Below are positions 22,396 through 31,300 of a stretch of DNA of 64,000 bases, piece after piece; within the stretch, counting starts at the first letter, position 1; each line of letters begins with the position of its first letter. The position numbers were made by a program, and so were the translations under genes. The DNA lies in NCBI RefSeq assembly GCF_029852145.1, contig NC_079971.1, positions 12,753,697 to 12,817,696 of the forward strand, read 5' to 3'. This DNA is from Microplitis mediator (Eukaryota > Arthropoda > Insecta > Hymenoptera > Braconidae). The notes under the pieces are model-generated. The model was given only the letters and a program-made list of their open reading frames with translations, had not been told where the DNA came from and searched no databases.

Positions 22396-25394
22396 CATAA
22401 CTTTTATTATTATTAAGAAAATGCATAATAACATTCAAACATAAATAACTACGACATACATAAAAATATATATTAAGAAGATAACCAGGTCTATAGGAAT
22501 TTCCTACCAATAAATAAATAAGGTTAAAACAAACATTTATATCTGTACATATACTGATGACATATGTACATATGCGTACATATACAATATTATGTATATG
22601 TACTTATAGAAATATATGTGTAGGTGTAAATGCAACAAAAATATATAAAAATTAGTTCCAAAATTAATTATTGATATGAACATACATATAAAATTTAAGA
22701 AAACAATATGTGCATGTACGACATACACTAAAATTTGCATGTATGACAGAAAACATAGAAATATTTTCTTTTCTCTTCATTATACAATTAAATTTATAAA
22801 TATACTTTTTTTTATAATATAGAGATACCGCATGTATGACATACATACACAAAACATTTAAAATGCAGGATGCATAAACATAATTTAATTAATTATAATA
22901 CTTATAATAACAATTCCTAAATACACCATCTTTGTACGAAAGAGAGCATACGAGAAGGCGAAACAAAACATGAGTGGGCGTTAGGAATACCATACGGTAA
23001 CCTGAGTACCGGGCGGAGTAAAACAATAAGAGCAAGGCCCAAGAATAATGAAAAGAAACGCCCGCAGCCAGAGTAAGCGACCAACTTACTCTTGCTGCTA
23101 TCCTAATACTAAAAAACCAAGAAAAGACAGTTCAGAGGGCTGTAAAACCCTCAAATTTGAAAGTAAATTTACCAAGATAGTAAATTTGATTATTACCTAG
23201 TATTTATTATATTTTGGGTTGGAAATATTTAAAAATTATCTATAACTTTAAATAATTTATTCATTAATAAATTTATCAGATGACGACAGCATCTCAGATT
23301 TGTTTAAATAAATATGATTGCTTATAAAGCATATCGTATTTATTTAAATAAATAAAGATTCCTGGTAACGCCGGAAGAGCCGGATCATTGATAAAGTTTT
23401 TGATGATTAAACAATAACTATGGGAGAGCGTTTCTGCGTCTTTTCTCATAGCCCCTACCATGGGGGGGCCATCTAAGATTACAATGTAGAAAGAAAGTCA
23501 CTGCAGCCGCTAATTTAATCAGTTCGTTTTTACACTTCGTTACTGCCGGGTGCGACCCAGCTTTTGAGTTTTTCTTACAGAGTACAGTTTTCGGGTGTGA
23601 TCCCGCCTTCATTTCAGTTTTTATCTTACTAATATTTCAAGGATTTCAATCTTTATTTTACGAATACTATTTCAAGGAGTTCAATTGTTAATTTTTACGA
23701 GTATTTCGAGGATTTCAAATTTTCATTGGGAGATTTCAAATTACGGATTTCAAGGTCCCACGGATTGTTTCAAGGATATAGCAAATTGCAGTCAAAATTT
23801 TCAATAAGTTCGCTTAACATCAAAATTAAAAATCCTTTCTTTTCCCTTCGTTAAAAGCTAAAAGCATGCAGTGATTTTCTTTTTTTTTTACTACTTGTGT
23901 TGTGAATATATGGGCAATTAAAACAAATAAATTAAAATATTACTCGAGAGAAATCTATAAAAATTTGGTGATTCTAAAACAAGTGTGTGAAATTTAAAGT
24001 TTAGAATTTCTTTTCAGTTTTACCACAATAACAGGTAACGATTTTATTTGGTTTACGAAAGTATGCTCTCTTTCCCTTTTATATAATAACAAAACACAGA
24101 ATTTGTGAAACATTTGTGAAACAATTATTTTTCTTTTTCTTCTAAAACTTTAAATAATTTTTATGAATAAATTTAATAAACAGACTTTGCATGTCAATTT
24201 TTAAAACAGACCTTCCACACGGACAACAACCATTAATTTAATCATTTAGGAATTAACATTAATTTCTAAATAATAAGATCTAATAAAATTTGAGGTTTCG
24301 CTAGTTAAATCATCTTAGTTGAGTTATCCGACGGACAAAATCGGAGGTTATTAGATTGAGAGAAAATATCATTATTGTTATTTGTTTAATTCAGAATCGT
24401 CGTTGGAGAAATATCGTATTAAAACATAAACATTTCCTATAGAAATTTTGTTTTACATTAAGGAGTTTCATAATCATTATTTTATCTCAACGAATCACTA
24501 TTTTGTTTTTTTTGATAATTCAGTTAACTTACAAGAAAATTTCAAATATAAAAATTCTCGTTTTACTGAAGTTGTTCATTAAATTCTATCCAATTTAATG
24601 CAATTAAATTTAATTCAAATTTGTTATAAAACTTTCTTTTTTTTTCTTTTTTTTTTCATTTAAATTTATCCAAAATATATTAAATAAAATTTCTTTTAAT
24701 AATATTATTTTCGAAGTCATTAACATTTTGAGCTTCTCTCAAAGGATTCAATTTAGACAAGAATATATAATTTATTTTAAGTTATTTTCTCTGTTCACAA
24801 ATTTTATTTGAGAGCTTTCAATTCATTGTAATCAGTTGGTAATATTTAAATTATAATTTTCTTTTCCCTATGATTATTGACATGTTTTCTGAAAGTTTAA
24901 TAAAAGAAAAGGTTTCTACCCTTTTATTTGATTAAGAAACATATCAATTAGATTATAATTGGAAACCTATTATATTTGAAATCCTACTCGAGACTCAGAG
25001 ATTTGCTTACTGATTAAAATTTTTATAAAACAAAGTTTGCACTCAAAATCAAGTTTTCTTGTCAGTTCATATTTGTTTTTTTTTGTCTTTCAAGGTAAAA
25101 TCAATCCCACTCAACCCACCTGTACCCGATACTCAAACCTTGTTTTCCACCCATTCCTATTACCAAAGAAAATAGCTATCCCAAAATTCCCAAAAGGATA
25201 CACGATGATGATGGATAGCAACAAGAGATCGACCTGGGTTGGTCAATGATCATTTCGTTGATTCGCTGAGTACATCCAAAAATTCCTGTAAATCCATTAC
25301 CTCCCTCTTACCTACAAGACACTAAACATAAAGGATCACAATCATTCAAATCAAGTAGAACATTTAACTATTTTCCTTTGTTTCGTATTACGAG

Positions 25395-25399
25395 TCAGT
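25395..25399 (+). promoter_or_regulatory. Possible Inr (TCAGT) of element 2
   Basis: TCAGT in GAGTCAGTGAG, the arthropod initiator type used in gypsy-like LTRs. No clear TATA box sits 30 bp upstream. It places the 119-aa ORF about 120 nt into the RNA. The same site occurs in the 3' LTR. Confidence 0.3.
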
Positions 25400-25519
25400 G
25401 AGTGAATTCTGCGTCACGAAGTCAGGAGCAGACTGATTACTTTATCTTCTTCTTTTAATTACTTCTGAGAGCGTCTTTCGAGACAAAATATCGTTATAAA
25501 ATGTTTTCGAACAGAGTCA

Positions 25520-25879
25520 ATGGCGCCAAAATTACGCCGGCCTAAGGGCTCTGATCTAAAACCCAAATATTGTGAGTGTGACTCCTGTTCGGAATATGAC
25601 AAGTTGTGTTCTGGTGAACGTTACCACCAACCACTAATCAGACCTAACTTGTCCTTCGTAAGGAGTGTCACTTCACTCTCAAAAACCTTTAAGGTCAAGA
25701 AACTTCGATATAAACTGTTCCCGATCACTGAGGTCGAGAGGCCCATACCTCTCGTCTACATCGGCGACCCAGATCCAAGGTTCCACTTTTACGCGGATAA
25801 ATTCCTGACCGGACCTTCCCAGTTGGAGCCGTACAAGGGGGTTCCTGACGACCACGTGGAGCTGATAGTTTTGGAATAA
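25520..25879 (+). CDS. 119-aa ORF inside the 5' LTR of element 2
   Basis: ATG in a good context (GTCAATGGC), 119 codons. Basic N-terminus (MAPKLRRPKG), then a Cys-rich motif YCECDSCSEYDKLC, a basic centre, and an acidic C-terminus. The GC content is visibly higher than the surrounding LTR, which argues for coding constraint. The codons end 52 nt before the splice donor. The identical ORF recurs in the 3' LTR. I recognise no family; the Cys cluster could bind zinc, and a regulatory role as in complex retroviruses is speculation. Confidence 0.6.
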   Translation: MAPKLRRPKGSDLKPKYCECDSCSEYDKLCSGERYHQPLIRPNLSFVRSVTSLSKTFKVKKLRYKLFPITEVERPIPLVYIGDPDPRFHFYADKFLTGPSQLEPYKGVPDDHVELIVLE

Positions 25880-25931
25880 CAGCAAGAGGAAAAGGTACCC
25901 TTTTTAAAATCGGTCCCCTTTTTCCACCAAC

Positions 25932-25946
25932 GTAAGTAAAAATAAA
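25932..25946 (+). promoter_or_regulatory. Splice donor GTAAGT immediately ahead of AATAAA in the LTR
   Basis: AC|GTAAGTAAA at 25932, with AATAAA at 25941-25946. A donor this close to a poly(A) hexamer would let U1 binding suppress polyadenylation in the 5' LTR while the 3' LTR copy is used; the U1 effect is established for HIV-1 and inferred here. The likely acceptor is at 33806-33807, upstream of env. Confidence 0.55.
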
Positions 25947-26057
25947 ATTTTTAAATTATTTTCAAGATCAGGGATTATTCCTGGGAATCTGTAGATTCCT
26001 AAAATATAAAATCTCTTTCCCCCATTGTCCCAATTACCACCGGGACGTAACATAAAA

Positions 26058-26075
26058 TGGTGACAGCGGTGGGAT
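26058..26075 (+). promoter_or_regulatory. Primer-binding site of element 2 (tRNA-Leu type, tentative)
   Basis: TGGTGACAGCGGTGGGAT starts 5 nt after the LTR end. Its complement resembles a tRNA-Leu 3' end (CCCACCGCTGTCA plus CCA); the tRNA identity is from memory. Confidence 0.65.
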
Positions 26076-26077
26076 GG

Positions 26078-26770
26078 TCTCTGATCTATATGGGGATTTA
26101 AAATAGATTTAAGATAGATTAAAAATTTTATTTCAAGCGTTAAATTTAAGGGGTTTTCTCCAGTAATGTACAATTTATTTTTGAATTGGGGGTAATCATT
26201 CCAATAATTTAATAACTATCTGACAGATAAATCTGTAATCAATCCAAAAATTAATTAATTAATCTAAAAGTTATTAATTAATTTTGTGTTTTTTTTTTTC
26301 TTTATCGATTGCTATTTATTCTCAGCTGTTTGAGTAATATTTTATGAATTATTTTATAAAATACAAAAATTATAACACAATTTAAGAAACTATCATTCTG
26401 TTCATTATTATTATAATTCGAGTATACAGTATTTTATCGGGAATACGTATACGTTAGTTCATTTAGAATTTGTAAAGTTTTTTCTTGCGTAACTACTTCC
26501 GATCTTGTATTTGGAGTTTCCAATTTTACTGCATTTGTACTAAAGCACGTGAAATAATACAAGTCGTCATAGACAATTGCTTTCTTGATAGCTAATCGAG
26601 TCCATCTGTTTTAAAGTTCATTATTTTGTCTGCCAGGTGCGGTACATCCTGCACCCGAGTATAATTTTTTTTTATAAGTACTAATAATTCGGAATAAACC
26701 GATATTGACTAAGAGCGTATTTTTCTATTTGCTAATTAATTCCGTTCGTACGTTACGGGAATAACATTTA
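26078..26770 (+). other. Untranslated leader of element 2
   Basis: About 690 bp between PBS and gag, AT-rich, with no ORF. Packaging signals would be expected here but cannot be recognised by eye. Confidence 0.5.
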
Positions 26771-28267
26771 ATGTCTGCCATGAAGGAAGCCGAACTACGT
26801 GAGCTGGAAGCACAGCTGGTGGTTCGACAGCAGGAGCTTGAGTCATATGAACTCGAATTAAAACAAAAGGAACAAGAAATCGATGCAGAAAAGATCGCGG
26901 AAATAATGGCGAGTCTTAAACAGAGAGAAGAAGACTTAAAAGCTAAACATCGGGAGTACGATCTTAAATTAGATGCACTAGAAAGGGGGTCGGAACCCCA
27001 GCAATCGCGATTGAATTCTACTATAGATAATGAAGTTATGTTAACATTAGCTCGTATGCAAGAAGAGATGCAAGGCATGAGGCAGGAGTTAAGAAATGAA
27101 ACTCCAAATCCGGGTATTCTTCCCAATTCTTCACTCGGACAAATTTCAATCAAAGACGCTCTCGCGTACGTGCCTATATTTAATGGTAAAAATATGACCG
27201 TCGCGCAATTTCTTCGTACGTGTCAAAGAGCTTTAAAAATGCTACCGAGGGGAATGGAAAAGACGTTCTTGGAGCTGATGCGACAAAAATTTACCGATCA
27301 AGCGCGTGTAGCTGTAGAAAACAGTGAGTACAATACGTTCGCGGAATTAGAACAACTTTTGCGCAGCATTTTTGATCCTCAAAGGACAGCGAGTCAATAT
27401 AAAGCCGAGCTAGAAAACATAACTATTAAACCGGGCGAACCCATCATTAACTACATAAATCGTGTACAAGTTTTACACGGAGAAATTTTACACGCTGAAA
27501 GTAGCGAACGGGCTTTCTTATCGAGAGAAACAAAATTAAAATTGGAGAATGACACAATAGAAGCGTTTCTCAACGGGTTACCACCATTAAAACGTATTGA
27601 ATGTCAATTAAAACCTCACGATACTTTAGAAAGAACTTATCAAGCTGCTACTTTGGTCTATAGATTGAGTACAAGAGATAAAATGGTGTTTCCAGAAAAG
27701 AATGCGAAAATTTCAGTAATCCAAAATACAAATAATGATAATAATGGTGATAGCAATAACAAAAGTAGTAGCGTTAACAATAATAATAATAATAATTCGA
27801 ATCGGAACAACACAAATAATACTAGCGTAAATACTAACGGTAACAATAACGCAAACGGTGACAGTAATGGGTATCGTAGCCTGAAATGCAATTATTGTCA
27901 AGGAAACGGGCACACCTCATTTTGGTGTTATAGAAAAGAGCGTGATCAATACTATTCAAATCGTTCGAATCAAAATGATAGTAGATATAACACTAATAAT
28001 AATTATGATAATTTTAATCGATATCGAGGTAACGCAGGGGGGCCGGTGAATACTAGTTCCCGATCTTATTGTGAATTTTGCAGAACGTTTTCTCACGATA
28101 TCACAGATTGCCGGGAATTCGAAAAATTGTATCAGATCAAACAACGAAAATCTAATCCGGGAAACGAGCAAGGTGCTCGGGAGAAACCGACGGAACCCCG
28201 AGTAAACGTAATCATTCCGTCGGCACCAGTAGAACCGGAAGTCCAACTACGACCGAACGGGTCATAG
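26771..28267 (+). CDS. Element 2 Gag
   Basis: 498 codons. Residues 1-85 form a charged coiled coil (Glu/Lys/Leu heptads), 115-310 a gypsy-type capsid, 315-370 an Asn-rich low-complexity linker. CCHC motifs follow at about 373-386 (CNYCQGNGHTSFWC) and a second one at about 434-447 (CEFCRTFSHDITDC). No protease in this ORF, unlike element 1. The pol frame (-1) is open from about 28075, giving nearly 200 nt of overlap for frameshifting; I see no canonical heptamer. The start is the first ATG after the leader. Confidence 0.9.
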   Translation: MSAMKEAELRELEAQLVVRQQELESYELELKQKEQEIDAEKIAEIMASLKQREEDLKAKHREYDLKLDALERGSEPQQSRLNSTIDNEVMLTLARMQEEMQGMRQELRNETPNPGILPNSSLGQISIKDALAYVPIFNGKNMTVAQFLRTCQRALKMLPRGMEKTFLELMRQKFTDQARVAVENSEYNTFAELEQLLRSIFDPQRTASQYKAELENITIKPGEPIINYINRVQVLHGEILHAESSERAFLSRETKLKLENDTIEAFLNGLPPLKRIECQLKPHDTLERTYQAATLVYRLSTRDKMVFPEKNAKISVIQNTNNDNNGDSNNKSSSVNNNNNNNSNRNNTNNTSVNTNGNNNANGDSNGYRSLKCNYCQGNGHTSFWCYRKERDQYYSNRSNQNDSRYNTNNNYDNFNRYRGNAGGPVNTSSRSYCEFCRTFSHDITDCREFEKLYQIKQRKSNPGNEQGAREKPTEPRVNVIIPSAPVEPEVQLRPNGS

Positions 28268-28314
28268 GAACCGCAACGGTAAACATTAAACAGACCAATA
28301 TTCCTTCAATTTTA

Positions 28315-31300
28315 TTGAATTCGGCAGATTTTAAATTAACTATAACAGTAATGTTGGACACTGGGGCGGAAGTAAATTTAATAAAAAAGGGTGTGCTAAT
28401 TAATTCGGATAAAATAAATGAAAATTATAAGTTGAGTCTGTTGGGTATCATACCCACTCCTGTTCTTACATTGGGGAGTATAAACATCAATGTAATGGGT
28501 TATTCCACTAAATTTCATGTAGTAGACGACGACTTCCCAACCCATTACGCGGGAATTTTGGGATCGGAATTTTTCAGAACACATCGGGCAACGGTTTGTT
28601 ATGATGACGATACTTTTAAATTTTTGGACGTAAAATTACCATTTTTTATTGCTAAAACAACTACACTACCACCAAATTCGGTAACCTCTTTAATGGTAAA
28701 TGTAACCAAAGGTTCGTTGCCCGTCGGGGTGATACCACCGATTCATCTTGCACCAGGCAGTGAGGCCGGTGGTACTGTCGAAATGAAGGTCGACAATAAA
28801 ACTTTCATACGAGCAATAAACCACACCGATCGGGCGATACAAATTCCAGTACCAACTCCTACCATCGTAGAATGCCCGTGGTTATCTGATTCAATAGAGG
28901 TTTTCCAAGATACCAATCTTCGCGCCGTCACAAGGAAAACTCCTGACTGTGTAAATTCTAAAAGCATTCGTACAGCGGGTTTAGCTATGTCAATCAGTGA
29001 TCTGATCATCGTGAGAACTGTAAAGGAAAATACAAACGAGAGCGCAAAAATTCTATCTACTAATTTACAATCATCATCTACGTCTAAAAGCGTAAATGAA
29101 CGTTTTTCGTTTGCATCTGAAGGTGCAAACGCATTTTTACCGTCTATGTCAAAAGACATAGATGGACGTTTTTCGTTTGCATCTGAAGGTGCAAACGCAT
29201 TTTTACCGTCTATGTCAAAAGACATAGATGGACGTTTTTCGTTTGCATCTGAAGGTGCAAACGCATTTTTACCGTCTATGTCAAAAGACATAGATGGACG
29301 TTTTTCGTTTGCATCTGAAGGTGCAAACGCATTTTTACCGTCTATGTCAAAAGACATAGATGGACGTTTTTCGTTTGCATCTGAAGGTGCAAACGCATTT
29401 TTACCGTCTATGTCAAAAGACATAGATGGACGTTTTTCGTTTGCATCTGAAGGTGCAAACGCATTTTTACCGTCTATGTCAAAAGACATAGATGGACGTT
29501 TTTCGTTTGCATCTGAAGATGCAAACGCATTTTTACCGTCTATGTCAAAAGACATAGATGGACGTTTTTCGTTTGCATCTGAAGGTGCAAACGCATTTTT
29601 ACCGTCTATGTCAAAAGACATAGATGGACGTTTTTCGTTTGCATCTGAAGGTGCAAACGCATTTTTACCGTCTATGTCAAAAGACATAGATGGACGTTTT
29701 TCGTTTGCATCTGAAGGTGCAAACGCATTTTTACTGTCTATGTCAAAAGACATAGATGGACGTTTTTCGTTTGCATCTGAAGGTGCAAACGCATTTTTAC
29801 CGTCTATGTCAAAAGACATAGATGGACGTTTTTCGTTTGCATCTGAAGATGCAAACGCATTTTTACCGTCTATGTCAAAAGACATAGATGGACGTTTTTC
29901 GTTTGCATCTGAAGGTGCAAACGCATTTTTACCGTCTATGTCAAAAGACATAGATGGACGTTTTTCGTTTGCATCTGAAGGTGCAAACGCATTTTTACCG
30001 TCTATGCCAAAAGACATAGATGGACGTTTTTCGTTTGCGTCTGAAAATGCAAACGCACAGTTCTCGTCTACGCCTGAGGAAGTAGATGGACATTTTTCGT
30101 TTGCACCTGAAAGTGCAAACGGTTTCCCACCTTCTATGTCAAAAGACATAGATGGACGGTTTTTGTCTAAAAACGTAAAGTTAAATACTCCATCCGTGTC
30201 TAAGGACACGAGTGGATGCTTTGTGTCTGTCGTTGGGGAGACAGATTTACAATTACCAACTAAATCTGAGAATTTGGGCGGGCGCTTTACATCTGTGTCT
30301 GAAAATACAGACTCACATCCTTCACCCGTGTCTGAAAACATGGATAATAATTTAAAAATAATACAACCTTTAGCCAAAAATTTAACAGCAGAACGTGCCA
30401 AACGCGTTATTGATGTAGTTCATATAAATGATAGTTTACCAGTAGGTCAGTGTTTTAATCTCAAAAATTTGATAACGGAATATCAAGAATTATTTTATTT
30501 GGATGGGGAAGAATTAGGGTGCTCTAATGTTTTAATGCACCGGATAAACACGGTCGACGATATTCCGGTTTTTAAGAAACAATACAGATTTCCACCTATT
30601 CATAGGGAGGAAATTATGCGCCAAGTAAAAGAATTAGAAGAAAAGGGAATCATTGTTCCTTCCGAATCGGGATATAGCGCTCCAATTTGGGTGGTGCCGA
30701 AGAAAGCGGATTCATCGGGAAAGCCACGTTGGCGAATGGTAATAGATTATCGAGGTCTTAACGAAAAGACCATTAATGACGCGTACCCTCTACCAAACAT
30801 AGGGGAAATTTTAGATCAATTGGGTAAATCGGGAATATTTTCTATCTTTGATTGCGCTAGTGGGTTTCATCAAATTAAAATACATCCCGATGATCGTCAT
30901 AAAACTGGGTTTTCCACTCCGTTTCAACATTACGAGTTTGTAAGAATGCCATTTGGGCTTAAAAATGCACCTCCCACTTACCAACGGGCTATGGATAGAG
31001 CGTTGATTGGGTTACAGGGGATAATTCTTTTCGTATTTATGGATGATATCGTGGTATATAGCGAAAACGTGGAAGAACACTTGAAAAAATTAAAATTATT
31101 ATTTGAACGGCTACGGAAAGCTGGATTACAATTACAACCGGATAAATGTAAACTTTTTCAAACAGAAATTAATTATTTGGGTCACATTATAAATAAAGAT
31201 GGAGTTAAGCCGGATAACGGTAAATTAAAAGCGGTAAAAGAATTTCCCATTCCTAAAAATTTAAAGAAGTTAAGACAGTTTTTGGGTTTAACGGGCTATT

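Larger units (their letters stand above)
22185..26052 (+). repeat. 5' LTR of element 2 (3868 bp)
   Basis: TGTTACGTCC...GACGTAACA. Contains a TA microsatellite (about 22367-22390) and long AT-rich text. A possible Inr TCAGT lies at 25395-25399, the 119-aa ORF at 25520-25879, a splice donor at 25932 and AATAAA at 25941-25946. A transcript starting near 25397 would carry the small ORF as its first ORF. Confidence 0.95.

Noticed and set aside
22537..22852. Short minus-strand ORFs in the LTR, repeated at 36235-36550
   Set aside because: AT-rich low-complexity text duplicated only because the LTR is; no coding signature.
23418..23612. 64-codon minus-strand ORF with a repeated KAGSHP motif (also a plus-strand ORF at 37118)
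   Set aside because: The open frame depends on the G-run length, which differs between the two LTRs; no conservation evidence.
25037..25249. 70-codon LTR ORF (TTG start)
   Set aside because: No ATG near the start and a splice-acceptor-like stretch inside; weaker than the 119-codon ORF.
28072..28267. Canonical slippery heptamer for gag-pol frameshifting in element 2
   Set aside because: The overlap was scanned by eye and no X-XXY-YYZ heptamer in the gag frame was found; the mechanism is left open.
29101..30024. CRISPR-like array
   Set aside because: Units are contiguous and identical with no variable spacers, and they code in frame within pol.
28743..30401. Long antisense ORF (552 codons) over the pol repeat array
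   Set aside because: The array is palindromic and free of stops in both directions, so the antisense frame is open for structural reasons; no domain, start context or independent support.
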